64,000 nucleotides of DNA from Ascaphus truei (lineage: Eukaryota > Chordata > Amphibia > Anura > Ascaphidae), in NCBI GenBank assembly GCA_036426205.1, contig WSYH01001943.1, forward strand, positions 37,143 to 101,142, read 5' to 3'. The notes below the pieces were generated by a model. The model made no database searches and had not been told where the DNA came from. It saw only the letters and a program-made list of their open reading frames with translations. Position 1 is the stretch's first letter, and every line of letters starts with the position of its first letter. Below are positions 1 through 11,274 of the stretch, one piece after another. The position numbers and the translations under genes were made by a program.

Positions 1-236
1 TGCTATTGCTCAATATAACTGCTCCATATAACTCCTATTGCTCCATATAACTCCTATTGCTCCATATAACTTCAATTGCTTCATATAACTCCTCCTATTG
101 CTCCATATAACCGCTCCATATAAATCCTATTGCTCCATTTAACCCTCCTATAACTCCTCCTATTGCTACATATAACCCCTTCTATTGCTTCATAAAACCG
201 TTCCCTATAAATTCTTCTATTGCTCATATGGAAATT
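1..236. repeat. Tandem array of ~30-bp TATTGCTCCATATAAC-type units (left edge)
   Basis: Imperfect units built around TATTGCTCCATATAAC and CTCCTATTGC repeat from the first base of the window, so the array starts outside it. The same repeat type occurs at 61890-62290 inside MYL7 intron 6. No coding capacity is credible; the 62-codon minus-strand open frame here is a by-product of the repeat. Confidence 0.8.
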
Positions 237-584
237 ATGACAAACAGTGGTAAAAATATTCAACCCCAAAAAATGACCTAAATGTGATGAAAGGTACTGA
301 GTGGATCTAAAATATGTTGTTCTTCGTTGTTCCTTAAATAAAACTGCTTTTGGGAGAGAAATTTGTTGTAAGTGGTAACCTTTTTTTTTTTTTTACCTTT
401 TTCTTTTTGGCGGTCCATATAGAAATGTACTGCGGTTTGAGTACAGGTGTTAATACTGATGTAAATACTAAACAGAAAGTACATCAGTATAGTCTGCCAT
501 GTTGAACCGGGCATAAACCCTAATGTTACCGCAGAAATACGTTGCTATGTAGCAACAAAAAAAGTATTTGATGCATCACCGATC

Positions 585-710
585 TTTAATTTTATAGGTT
601 TACAAAATGTATTATTTTCACAATATGGCTATTTATAAATAATATTACACTAATAATTTATATTTGTTAACACTAATTATAAATAAATAAAATACACATA
701 ATGCTGTCTT
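585..710. repeat. Dispersed AT-rich repeat, copy 1
   Basis: This stretch (TATAGGTTTACAAAATG..., then TATGGCTATTTATAAAT and AATAAATAAAATACACA) aligns by eye in the same orientation with 56395-56520. It is therefore a dispersed element rather than unique sequence. The class is unknown and no terminal repeats were found. The bases between 237 and 585 show nothing recognisable. Confidence 0.6.
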
Positions 711-1095
711 AATTTAAATTGTAGGAAGGCTCTTCCTTCCTACTTCACTTGGAATACTACCCAGAGATTCCTGAACCAGGAGCACCGGTATTTATTATTA
801 TTTTCTTTGTTGGGGAGTGCAGCATTCATCTTCTAATTTGTTAATTTATATTGTGTCAGGTAATTAACATGCTCTCACACACATCATGTACCCTATACAC
901 AGCAATGCATTAAAGGGGTCAGTCCCTCCTAGGATCAAAGTGAACTAATGCCAATTACATGTTTAAGGAGTAACATCTGGGAGACTGAAGCTATCCTTAC
1001 TGAAATCTGACATGTCTGTGTATTACATTTAAATTTTTTAGTTATTGTGTAAACATAGTGAACTGATTTGGGCGGGGTTCCATTGCCTGCTCCCT

Positions 1096-1350
1096 TTTGT
1101 CTGATGTCAACGTTTTCAACAAGCGTTTGCACAGGAAAGCCCCCTTTTCCCCGCTCCTCTTATCTTTATTGTCGCCACAGGGTTGGGCAGAGGGTAAAAA
1201 CTTAATTAACAAACACTCCCCCGTTCAGAGGCCACAAAGAAATTCAGCTTATAATTTATTCCCAAAAATAAAATCAGACAAACCTTTGCTATTAAAATTG
1301 TTAGATTTGTTTAGGGAAGCCAATTAGACTATGAAATTCTTTCCGAAAAG
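1096..1350. repeat. Dispersed repeat, copy 1 of a second family
   Basis: Begins near GTTTGCACAGGAAAGCCCCC and ends near GAAAAGGTTGTT. A diverged relative in the same orientation lies at 54236-54490 (GTTTGCACAGGCAAAGCCCC). A 76-codon plus-strand frame across it has no family resemblance and is judged non-coding. Confidence 0.5.
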
Positions 1351-1939
1351 GTTGTTATCTGGCCGGGTACGTAGGATCGCCCCTTTTAATTGTGCTGGTA
1401 CTGGAAATTTATGATGACTGATCACTAAAGTGAATCAGACGATAGCTCCCGATTTGTGCAGTTTCCACCTGCTCTGAGCAGACCCCTTACAGCCAGGGTG
1501 GGCAACCCTGTCGCCATTCGCCACTTGTGGCGAATTGGCATTGAAACTGTGGCGAACAGGGCCACCAGGACTTCTTGTGTGCCCCCCCCTTTCTCCTCCC
1601 CTGGTAGGGAAGGAGCGCGCTCCAGCGGTGTGACGCGCTCCCCTCCCTCACCCCCGGGCGCTCCAGCATGTAACGCGCGCGCCCGCTCCAGGGCTCCGAA
1701 TGCGCGCGCGCGCGCTCCAGGGCTCCGAATGCGCACGCTCCCTCCCCTCCGAGCCGGCTTCAGAAGTTGACGCGCTACCGCGCTCCCCTCCGTGCCGGCT
1801 CCAGCTGAAGTTGACGTGCTGCTGCGCTTCCCTCCTCCCCCCCTCCCGCCACCACTGCCTCCATCGCCTCTGTGCCACGATCTGGTAGGAATGGGGGAGG
1901 GGGACAGATGATGAGGGGGACTTCTGAAAGGGGCTGGGG

Positions 1940-2160
1940 GGAGGACAAAGGTGTGGGGGAGAACAAGAGTGCTGGGGGAGATCAAGGGTGCTGGGGGCAG
2001 GACAAGGGTGCTGGGGGCAGGACAAGGGTGCTGGGGGAGATCAAGGGTGCTGGGGGCAGGACAAGGGTGCTGGGGGCAGGACAAGGGTGCTGGGGGCAGG
2101 ACAGGGGTGCTGGGAGAGGAAAGGGTGCTGAGGGAGGAAAGGGTGCTGGGGGAGATGAGG
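1940..2160. repeat. G-rich minisatellite inside the hAT element
   Basis: About ten copies of a 19-21-bp unit of the type GGTGCTGGGGGCAGGACAAG, alternating with a shorter GGTGCTGGGGGAGATCAAG version. Runs of G5 at regular spacing on one strand give it G-quadruplex potential. Confidence 0.85.
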
Positions 2161-2524
2161 GGATTAAATGAGATGATGATTGGGGTGAGGAGATGATGAT
2201 GATGGTAGTGGTGGTGGCGTGAGAGGAGGATGATGGGGGGTGAGAGGATGAGGGAGTTTGCGGTCTGAGGGCCGTTCTATAGTGCGTGCGTTTGCTGCGC
2301 CGTGCACGCGCACGGCAGTTATAGTTGGCTGAGGTTAGTCAGCCTTTCTATAACGGTGCCGCGCGTGCGCGCGGCAGTGAGCGTGTAACCAGCTGACGAG
2401 GGAAGATGAGGGAAAAAAAGATTTCGCGCTGCTACCGCCGCTGAAATGTGTGTGTATGTGTGTATGTACGCATGTAACAATGTTAATAAATAATTTATTA
2501 AAGTATTAATTTATTTATTTCAAA

Positions 2525-2680
2525 CGTAGTTATAACACACACATATACATACACACACACACACACACACACATACTGTACACACACACACATACTGTAC
2601 ACACAGTATCTCACTCGCTCACAGCATACACACAAAAAGCATGTGTCACGTACACGCACGTTCGCACAGGCACGCGCACA
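2525..2680. repeat. (CA)n-rich simple repeat
   Basis: ACACACACAC tracts interrupted by ATACTGTA, within the 3' part of the hAT element. Low complexity; the minus-strand frame across it is not a gene. Confidence 0.8.
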
Positions 2681-2830
2681 CACACTATAGAACGGGCCTG
2701 GGAATTTATAAACTTGTTTTCACATGCGCAACATAATACCTCAATTTTTACATGGTGTGGCTATTTTCACTTCTAATTCGCCACACCTGTGGCTATATTG
2801 AAAAGTAGGTTGCCCACCCCTGCCTTACAG

Positions 2831-3440
2831 GGAACAGTGTCATGAACACACACACACACGCTGGGAGGTCCCTCCTCAACCATGCATATGATTGTCACTC
2901 CTGACCTCTGATCTTAGTATGTGCATACATTGCAGGGTAAACACCTCTCAGCTGCCATAACACCCTGATTAATAGGATCGCCCTACAACCAAGGGGGCTA
3001 TTAGGGAAGATAACAGGAAAAACAGCCATCTGCTGTGGAGACAGGATTGTGACACATCGACATGCACACACAACCCATTCATAAACATGTGCGTGTGTAC
3101 AGGAATAGTACGTTGCAGGGCAGCATATGGAGGTGCATTGACAAGCGGTGTGTGGTGTCAGTACAGGGATAGCAGAGGAAGCTGCACGGAGGTGAAGTGA
3201 CTGAGCTGTGTGTGTGTTGTGGGGTGGGGGGGTCAGTAAAGGAATATCAGAGAGTGTGTTGTAGGCACATGGATATATACATGTCTGTGTATATTGTTCT
3301 TTTTTAATTTTTATTTATTTCTTACATGAATATATGTGTGTATATGCGCATAGGATTTCACTTCTCACTGTGAATCCATTCCTGTTCCCTGCACTGCACC
3401 CGTGCACAAGCTTGAATTTTCACATGTACTTCACATACCC
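2831..3440. other. Stretch without recognised features
   Basis: Short CA/TG-rich patches and unique-looking sequence. No gene, conserved exon or terminal repeat was identified on either strand. Confidence 0.5.
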
Positions 3441-3457
3441 TTTATATATAGGTATCA

Positions 3458-3672
3458 TCATTTTCTGGTTTCATCCTCCCATCTTACTTTCGGTCGTCGT
3501 CTTCTTGGTCTTTTAATTTTCCTTGGAATCCAGTCGACTACCATATTTGTCCAATGATGGTCGCTTCTTCCGATATGTCTGGCCCACTGCCATTTAAAAT
3601 TTTTTATCCTTGTGATAATGTCAGACTTTTGTTTGGTTTCAAACCCATTCATTCTTTTTTGAAGTGAAACTT
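3458..3672 (-). pseudogene. RTE-type LINE, C-terminal fragment of ORF2
   Basis: The minus-strand translation contains MNGFETKQKSDII, WQWARHIGRSD and an Arg/Lys-rich PRRRRPKVRWEDE. That is the usual C-terminal end of RTE-like LINE polyproteins (W-x-W-A-GH-I-A-R ... GRP-x-x-RW). A matching reverse-transcriptase fragment on the same strand lies at 16600-17236. The two are read as halves of one copy separated by the LTR retrotransposon at 4089-16421. The fragment is short and broken. Confidence 0.7.
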
Positions 3673-3689
3673 CTTTGCTGGCACCTACC

Positions 3690-4083
3690 TAAATTCTCAT
3701 AGGACTAAAACTCCTTCATGGAGACGAAAAAGTGTCACGATCAGGCGCCTGCACGATCGCGCGAGCACCCCCGCTGGCTCAAAATTCTCAGCACTAAAAG
3801 TCCTTGATGGAGACGAAAATGCGGTCAGGCATATGCACGAGCACGCGCCCCGTTTGCTCAAAATTCACACAGCACACAAAGTCGTTCATGCAGACGAAAA
3901 TGCGATCAGGCAAGCAAACAGTACTTTTATAAGCAAACCTGCCACAGTACCAGTACTTTTATATCCAAAACTGCCACGTACCAATATTTTTATAAGCAAA
4001 CCTGCCACAGTACCAGTACTTTTATAAGCATACCTGCTACAGTACCAATACTTTTATAAGCAAACCTGCCACTGTAACAGCAC
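3690..4083. repeat. Two tandem arrays: ~90-bp units, then ~32-bp units
   Basis: 3690-3905 holds about three copies of a ~90-bp unit (CTCCTTCATGGAGACGAAAA ... CACGATC ... GCTCAAAATTC). 3905-4083 holds units of ACTTTTATAAGCAAACCTGCCACAGTACC type. The second array resumes at 16427 beyond the retrotransposon, showing that the element landed inside it. Confidence 0.8.
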
Positions 4084-4088
4084 ATTTA

Positions 4089-4844
4089 TGTAAGGGCGAT
4101 GCGTCCCTTACCTGCTAAGTTGACCCTCTCCCCCCGCGCTCCTCGCATACCGGCACTTCCCGTCCAGGGGCGAGTGAATGCCGCGCCCGGATTGCCATCT
4201 CCCGCTCAGCGGTGACCCGCGCTCCAGCGGTGGGTTGTGTGCGCTGTCAAGGCAGACCGCCACGCACACCAGCACCTCCTGGCAGCCGCCCCAGCGCTGA
4301 GTCCCAGTCGCGGGCACACGGACACGCGCACGCATATATATGGCTGCACTTACCAATCGCTTGGAATCCTCAGCACCCAGCCTTGGCCTATCAGCGGTCC
4401 ACTTACCTGTGACCTAACCTAATACCATCCCCATTGGCTCCTCACTGGTATTTAGTTCAATCAGCCATAGGCTGATTGGTGAGCATAGTTAGTTCTTAGT
4501 TGTGCTTGCTACAAGCCACTTTGTTACATTCGTCTTGTCTCCTTGTACTTAGATCCCAGCATTGTATCCGGACTCCTGACCTCTGGCACCCTTGGACTCG
4601 ACGCTCTCATCGAACTTCTACTCTCTCTTACCCATGACCCTGACTTCGGACTCTGACTACTCTCGACTTCTCCAACCCTGATACGTCAAGTACCTCCTAC
4701 GATTCTACCCTCTCCTGCCGGACCCGGCCTCCGACGACCACGAGCAGCACAACCCGAACCCAGCTTCGTGGCCTAAGTCGGTGTTTTCATATCCCCACCT
4801 CAGCCTCGTGGTCCGATCCTGGTTTTTGGTGAGCACCCGTGACA
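4089..4844 (+). repeat. 5' LTR of the chromovirus
   Basis: Starts TGTAAGGG and ends CCCGTGACA (TG...CA). It is nearly identical to 15672-16421 apart from small indels, for example GGCGATGCG against GGTGCCGCG near the start. A TATTTAG box at 4450-4456 lies about 25-30 bp before GGTGAGCATA (4478-4487), the proposed RNA start. Confidence 0.93.
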
Positions 4845-4845
4845 T

Positions 4846-4855
4846 TATGCTCAGC
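4846..4855 (+). promoter_or_regulatory. Putative self-primer binding site of the chromovirus
   Basis: TATGCTCAGC begins 2 bases after the 5' LTR. Its reverse complement GCTGAGCATA is present exactly in the 3' LTR (16054-16063) and with one mismatch in the 5' LTR (4478-4487). No tRNA-complementary TGG site is seen here. Tf1/sushi elements are known to prime reverse transcription from the 5' end of their own RNA, and this layout fits that. Function is inferred. Confidence 0.55.
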
Positions 4856-5810
4856 CCAAAAAACCTGGACCCCGCTGAGGTGGGTCGACGCCTACAAGAG
4901 CATGAGGGCCTATTCAAGCAAGTAGAGGCTTGCCTCTACCAAAATCAGGAGCGTATGGAACTGTTTCAACGCTCCCTAGGCACCATCTCCGACCAACTTA
5001 AGACTCTCGTACCTCCTCCCATCCCTGCCGCGCCTACATCCCCTCCTCCACAGCTGCTGGTTCCGACAGTAACCTCTGAACCCCGCCTACCCACTCCCAA
5101 TCGCTACGCAGGAGATCCTTCAGCCTGTCACGGCTTCCTGGGGCAGTGCGCCATACAGTTTGAATTGCTACCCTCTCATTTTCCCTCTTCCCGCTCCAAG
5201 GTGGCATATATATCATCTCCCTGCTTACCGACGACACCCTAGCTTGGGCCACACCTATTTGGGAGCAACGTCCGGATCTAATCTCCGACCTGGATCGATT
5301 CTGCGGAGAGTTCCGTAAGGTGTTCGACACGCCAGGAAGGAGGGTAACTGCTGCTTCTTCTCTCCTCAATATACTACAGGGAAACCGTTCAGTGGCCCGC
5401 TATGCACTCGAATTTCGCACCCTCGCGGCAGAAACGAATTGGAATGACGAAGTGCTGGCCGCTGTCTTCTGGCAGGGTTTAACTGAATCCCTTAAAGATG
5501 AGTTGGCCGCTCTGGAACGTCCCACCGGATTGGAGGAGCTCATCGCTCTCTGCATTCGTAAGGACCAGCGGCTACAGGAGCGGAAAACCGAGAGGGGAAA
5601 CCGCCCAAAAGGTATGCAACCGATTTCTGTTCCTCATACAGCCTGCAGGGATGCCGCCTCCTTATCCGCTGAAGAACCCATGCAGCTGGGAGTTACTCGC
5701 CTGTCTCCGGCAGAGAAGCAGCGCCGACGTCGCGCAGGTCTGTGACCCTAATGTGGAAACAGTGGACACCTGGCAGTCGCCTGTCCATCTAGGTCGGGAA
5801 ACGCCAAAGC
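4847..5810 (+). pseudogene. Chromovirus gag (frameshifted)
   Basis: The reading frame begins MLSPKNLDPAEVG, three bases past the LTR, followed by a proline-rich linker. A capsid-like part follows (NRYAGDPSACHGFLGQC, then FDTPGRRVTAASSLL and FRTLAAETNWND). A two-base slip near 5205-5212 moves the frame, and a stop ends it at 5743-5745. A CGNSGHLAVAC zinc knuckle is readable in another frame at about 5752-5790. The gene would form the particle shell of the retrotransposon; here it is inactive. Confidence 0.85.
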
Positions 5811-5849
5811 CCAGTGAGTATTGGGAGGACTACACTGGGCATGGTCACC

Positions 5850-6290
5850 TCTCCGTCTTCTCCCAAAATGCCTTCGAAGGTACTCATCCCGTCACATTAG
5901 CAGGAGACTTCAGAAACACCATCACACAGGCCTTCCTGGATTCCGGCTTCAGCGGAAACTTCATCGATCAGGGTTTTGCAGGAAGGAATCGTATTCCGCT
6001 GATAACCAAGGATCGTCCCGTAGGCCTCAAGGCCATTGACGGTAGGCCTTTACAGCTCACTTTCATATCCCTACAGACCGTCCCTCTCCATCACAAGATG
6101 ATCGGTGGCCATTCCGAATGGATACATAGTTAGATGCATACATGGTTAGATGCCATCCACACGCCAGCGGTAGATGTGATCCTGGGTCTCCCCTGGCTCC
6201 AGCTCCACAACCCCCAGATCGATTGGCTCCAGTCACAGCCCATCACTTGGGGAGATAGGTGTCAAGAGACTTGTCTAGATGCTCCCTAAG
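5850..6290 (+). pseudogene. Chromovirus protease region
   Basis: The frame contains AFLDSGFSGNFID, a retropepsin-like active site of D-S-G type. It is followed by RIPLITKDRPVGLKAIDGRPL, the flap-proximal region usual in sushi-type elements. A stop lies after WIHS (6131-6133). The active aspartate is kept but the frame is broken on both sides. Confidence 0.75.
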
Positions 6291-6379
6291 CTCTAGAAGG
6301 GGCCTCTGTTCCGGAACCAAGTAAGTCCCAACTCCCGGAGATCTATAGTGACTTCAGGGACGTCTTTGACAAGACCCAA

Positions 6380-7715
6380 GCCGAAGAGTTGCCACCCCAT
6401 CGCGCCTACGATTGCCCCATAGATCTTCTCCCAGGCGCTATTCCCCCAGAGGCTGCTGTTACCCCCTGTCTCCTCTAGAGACCTAGGCCATGAGAGACGA
6501 TATACAAGAAAATTTACAGAGGGGCTTCATTCGCAAGTCCTCATCTCCAGCAGGGGCAGGTTTTTTTTTTGTGAAGAAGAAGGATGGTACGTTGCGTCCA
6601 TGTATCGATTACCGCGGACTCAACAAGGTGACCATTAAGAACCGGTACGCACTACCCCTGATTGCAGAACTTTGACAAGTTACAAGGAGCCACTATCTTC
6701 TCCAAGCTCGACCTTCGGGGTGCCTATAACCTAGTTCGGATCTTTCAGGGGGATGAATGGAAGACAGCTTTCAATACATGGGATGGGCACTACGAGTATC
6801 TGGTGATGCCCTTCGGTCTTTGTAACGCCCCCGCAGTCTTCCAAGACTTTGTGAATGACGTCTTCAGAGATCTGCTAGATCAGCACGTGGTGGTCTACCT
6901 GGACGATATTCTCATTTTCTCCAAGAACGCTCTGGAACACACAAGACACATTAAACAGGTACTTCAGAGGTTGCGGAGGAACCATCTGTTTGCAAAGCTG
7001 GAAAAGTGCCAGTTCCACCAGTCATCTACTTCATTCTTGGGATACATCATCTCGGACACAGGCCTTGCCATGGACCCAGCTAAAGTAGAAGCAGTCATAA
7101 ACTGGCCCCGCTCTGCCTCCTGAGAGCGGTACAGCGGTTCTTAGGCTTCGCCAATTATTATCGCAGGTTTATAAAGAATTTCTCTGCCGTAGTCGCACCC
7201 ATCACAGCCCTTATCCAGAAGAAAGCTAACCCAGCACAATGGTCCTCCGAAGCTATCATGGCATTTAAAGTCCTTAAGAAAGCTTTCGTCTCAGCTCCTA
7301 TCTTAGTGCATCCTGATCCCGGACTGCCCTTCACGCTTGAGGTGGATGATTCGGACGTAGGAGCTGGAACTATCTTGTCCCAGAGGAGGAACCCACAAGC
7401 TAGGCTGCATCCGTGTGCATTCGTCTCTAGAAAATTCTCTGCGGCAGAACGTAATTATGATGTAGGTAACCGTGACCTCCTCGCAATCAAGATGGCCTTG
7501 GAGGAATGGCGTCATCTCCTGGAAGGAGCAGAGAACCCCATCACTATTCTTACGGATCATAAGAACCTGCTGTATATTGAAACTGCCTGTCGCTTAAATT
7601 CCCGGCAAGCACTTTGGTCTCTCTTCTTTACCCGGTTCAATTTCCTCATATCCTATCTCCCAGGCTTTAAAAATGTGAAAGCGGATGCACTTTCACTGCA
7701 GTTTGCAGTGGAGGA
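6380..7715 (+). pseudogene. Chromovirus reverse transcriptase and RNase H
   Basis: Reverse-transcriptase blocks are easy to read: [46 protein letters not shown], the catalytic YLDD (6896-6907) and FLGYIIS. RNase H follows with [32 protein letters not shown] and ILTDHKNL. A two-base loss near 6672 and a break near 7122 shift the frame, so no full-length enzyme is encoded. These domains would copy the element's RNA into DNA. Confidence 0.9.
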
Positions 7716-8699
7716 TATAACCAAGGACCACCAAGAGACTATCCTTCCCCCCAACTGTGTCCTTTCGGCCAACACCTTTGATGCCCTGTCAGAGATTGCC
7801 AACGTTCAAGACCAGATCCCTCAAGGTCTTCGGGTGCCAGACGGACATTTATTCACACCCCAACTCTTCACCACAAGGTTATGCAGTGGGGGCATGCCTC
7901 CAAGACTGCGGGTCTCCCAGGAACCAAAAGGATGATAGATCTCTTACAGCGAACCTTCTGGTGGCCTGGCATGCGCAAAGACATTCAGGACTTTGTCGCA
8001 GCATGTTCCACCTGCGCACAAAATAAAACACCACGCTGTAAGATTCCGGGACTTATGCAACCTCTTCCCATTCCTGATCGACCATGGGAACATCTCGCGA
8101 TGGACCATCGTCGACCTTCCTAAATCCAAGGGGATGGACACGATATTGGTAGGGGTCGACCGCTTCACTGAACAGACACACTTTATTCCCCTCAGGGGCT
8201 TACCCAGTGCTCCTAAATTAGCCGAGGTATTCAGGCTTCATGGGTCTCCCCAAACCATAGTTTCTGACCGGGGTTCACAGTTTGTGTCCAAATTCTGGAG
8301 GACTTTCTGTAAAAAACTCAACGTGGCGCTTCATTTCTCTTCTGGGTACGACTCGCAGACTAATGGTCAAACGGAGCGGACCAACCAGTCCCTAGAGAAG
8401 TTTCTTCGCTGTTTCGTATCTGACTCCCAGGACAACTGTCTTGATCTACTTGATCTACTCCCAGGAGCGAGTCCACTTTACAGTCCCCATTCTTCTGTAA
8501 CTATGGCTTTCACCCTTCTGTCCTTCCCAAGTCAGGTCCCAGTACAGGAGTTCCGACTGCTGAGGAAAGGATTTCGGATCGCCAGGCATCATGGGCGAAG
8601 ATCCAGGATAACCTTAGACGGGCCACCATTATGCAAAAGAGACAGGCCGATCGCCACTGTCAGAAACCACCCAATTACACTCCGGGCCAAAAGGTATGG
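7716..8699 (+). pseudogene. Chromovirus integrase, N-terminal and catalytic parts
   Basis: The zinc-binding HHCC region is visible around 7880-8025 (LLQRTFWWPGMRKDI, CSTCAQNK). The catalytic core reads VGVDRFTEQTHFIP, TIVSDRGSQF (second Asp) and TNGQTERTNQSLE (Glu), spread over two or three frames. The gene stops at 8711, where a Penelope-like element is inserted, and resumes at 15236. Confidence 0.88.
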
Positions 8700-9443
8700 T
8701 TATCCACTAAGTGACATAAATATTATATCTATGGCGCCCCGCACATAACCCCAAAAATAAAGTATATATACGACCCAGATCAGGCACTGGATCAGGTGTA
8801 GGGATGTGCTCCAAACGAAGAGGATATCATATAATTGGAAACAAAATAAAAACACATACTGTATAGCGTAATATTGTTAAACAATGGGCACTGAGTCAAT
8901 ACAGTGAACCAAATAAAACAAAACAAAAAATAAAATAATATATAACTAAAACAAGTTAAAACAAAGAGCTGGGAGAAAACAACAGGTAATTAAAACACAT
9001 TTAATACACAATTAATGTTAAACAACATATTAGGACATAATCATAGTTAAAACAGAAATGAGGTCTGCTAGAAATACTGCTGCTGTAGCTGAAGTGACTG
9101 CTTACCAGACGTAAGATAGTGTTGAGCAGTGGATAAGTCAGAGAGTATCCCCTCTCGTGTAGGTGAACCAGCTCGTGGCGTCTCCTCTGTGTTGCGGTTG
9201 TAGTGTCCCTCAGTTCTCCCTTCCGTGCTGTTCGCCTCCCGGTCATGCAATCTCAGACCTCGGTGCGCAGTCAGCTCGGGAGCAGGGGGAACCGCCTCCA
9301 CAGATTCGCCAAACGGGGATCTCGCCAAGGATCTAAACAGCAGCGGCAGATTCGCCACGTTCTGAACTTTCAAACAGCATGCACGATGTAGCTCTGTCGG
9401 TAATAGTCACCAGAGTAGGCAGCAGGGCCAGCAGATACCCAAA

Positions 9444-9478
9444 CTACGCGTTTCGGAAGTAAACCTTCCTTCCTCAGG
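9444..9478 (-). ncRNA. Hammerhead-ribozyme-like motif of Penelope-like copy 1
   Basis: On the minus strand: CTGAGGA (9477-9471, fits the conserved CUGANGA), then a helix II hairpin GGAAG/CTTCC (9469-9455) with a 5-base loop. GAAA follows (9454-9451), then the palindromic ACGCGT that would form the very short helix III. Penelope-like elements are known to carry such minimal hammerheads in their terminal repeats. The helix I strands are weak (CCC/GGG at unequal distance), so activity is uncertain. Confidence 0.6.
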
Positions 9479-9685
9479 GGCAAAAAGTTAATGATTCGGT
9501 CCCTGTAAGTCCATGACATTTATAGTCCTGATTAAAAGGCACAGTGTACCTGTTGATCGGTTCTGACATGCGCAATGATGATTACAGTGCTGTTAGAAAT
9601 CCCAGCTCAAAACAATGAGGGAAAAAACAACAAGAACAATATACAAACATAGAAAACGATTAACAAGCAAGAAAAATAAGTTAAC

Positions 9686-10258
9686 TGTAGGCGGACGCTC
9701 ACAGAGGTATGCACGGGAGACTGATTATAGTGAAATTAAATAAGCCTTTTATTGCGCCTGTTTCCTTAACATCAGGAAACCATCCAAACAAGGGGTAAAT
9801 AAAGCTTCTATTCACTTGGGAGTATTTCTAGTGAAATACTATGCAGTTCACAACTCCCTTAGATAAGCATGTCTCCCATCCTCAAACATATTGCATGAAA
9901 TGAACAGATATAAAAAGTCTTGTAAATAAAAGTCTTATCTGTTCCTTGTGGTTTGGAGGGAAAATCTTCTCTGTCCCTGGTTGCTACCTTTTCTTCAGGG
10001 TTTGTCAGCATTCAGGTTTAGAAGTTCCCCCTGTGTCTTGAAAGCAGCTCTGCTGTTTCTTCTGGCAGGGCTCAAGACAAGTGTCTCCAAGTTCAGCTCA
10101 GGTGTGAGCTAAGGAGTCTCACTTCCTGTCTCAAAAGACAGGCTTTTCTAAGCCATCTAATCAGGCAGGTGGTGTTTGTTAATTGACTACCAGCAGTTAA
10201 CCACCACACTGCTGGATTAGATGTACATTACCTGAACAGGGATAACTCCCCTGTTACA
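9686..10258. mobile_element. Solo LTR (573 bp)
   Basis: Begins TGTAGGCGGACG and ends CCCCTGTTACA (TG...CA). A perfect 5-bp target duplication TTAAC lies at 9681-9685 and 10259-10263. No internal coding region is present, which is the signature of recombination between two LTRs. It contains several ATAAAAG/AATAAA-type motifs; the orientation and parent family are not known. Confidence 0.85.
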
Positions 10259-10596
10259 TTAACCCATATATAAAGTTAATACTTGGGTCATACATGATAA
10301 TAACAAAACATATAATAATTATTCATGTTAGGTTATGTGCAGTGCGCCAACCAATATCTAAATCTGGATAAGTGTGCATAAATGTGCATAGTGCTACTAA
10401 CATCAAATGCGTGTATGATAATAATGCTAATACTATGAATTTGTGTAAAACATAATAAATAAAGTACAGAGAAGTATAATTATTGGATAGAACTATGTGG
10501 ATACAGTCCAAATTGTGCAATATGCTTGGGTAGATCTATATTGATCTGGAAGAAATCCAATGATGGCAATAAAATATATTTCTTATAGGAGGACCC

Positions 10597-10635
<39 letters not shown>

Positions 10636-10837
10636 TGTTCGACAAATCACCCAACAATCTACTCGCACCAACCAAAAATCTACTCGCCACCTAGTCCCCC
10701 CCCAACCCCCCCCCTGTCCCGCCCCAACCCCCGCCCCTAGTCCCCCCCCCAACCCGCTTTAAAATAAAATAATATATTAAAATACATTTAATAAATTCCT
10801 AGTCAGAACAACATTCGTTTTTGACAAAATGTATTTA

Positions 10838-10892
10838 GTGTGTTGTGTGTGTGTGTGTGTGTGTTGTGTGTGTGTGGTGTGTGTGTGTGTGT

Positions 10893-10943
<51 letters not shown>

Positions 10944-10963
10944 TGTGTGTGTGTGTGGTGTGC
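10838..10963. repeat. (TG)n microsatellite
   Basis: Long TG run with occasional TGTGG interruptions, inside the hAT-like element. Confidence 0.95.
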
Positions 10964-11274
10964 AAGGGTCGGATCTAGAAATAAAAGCCAGGTGTGAATG
11001 ACTAGTTTCCTGAACCCCTTAACCAGTGTCTGGACGCCTCACTTCCCAATATCTAAAGCATAATCCCGCCTGGGATCTTACCTGATCCCTTCCCTCAATG
11101 TCCAGGTACCCTCATTCCCGCAATGTTATACATTGGAGGGGATGTGTTCCCTACCTGTCTTCTGGTTGGGGGGATTCGATTCTTCCTGTCGCTTGAGTCA
11201 GATCTGGAAGAAAGCATATAGGTTATTTTCTTGTGTAGGTATAGGGTAGTTAAGATATATAGGTTAAATAAGAG

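Larger units (their letters stand above)
1493..2822. mobile_element. Non-autonomous hAT-type DNA transposon (1330 bp)
   Basis: Left end CCAGGGTGGGCAACC and right end GGTTGCCCACCCCTG form terminal inverted repeats. They are flanked by a perfect 8-bp target duplication CCTTACAG (1485-1492 and 2823-2830). CAG-type termini and an 8-bp duplication are hallmarks of the hAT superfamily. Subterminal ATTCGCCAC-type motifs recur near both ends. The interior is GC-rich and low in complexity, with a G-rich minisatellite and CA repeats; no transposase is visible, so it is non-mobile by itself. Long open frames in the GC-rich part (up to 219 codons, minus strand) are compositional. Confidence 0.88.

Noticed and set aside
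1425..2171. Open frames up to 219 codons over the first hAT element
   Set aside because: GC-rich and minisatellite composition; frames on both strands and no hAT transposase motifs.
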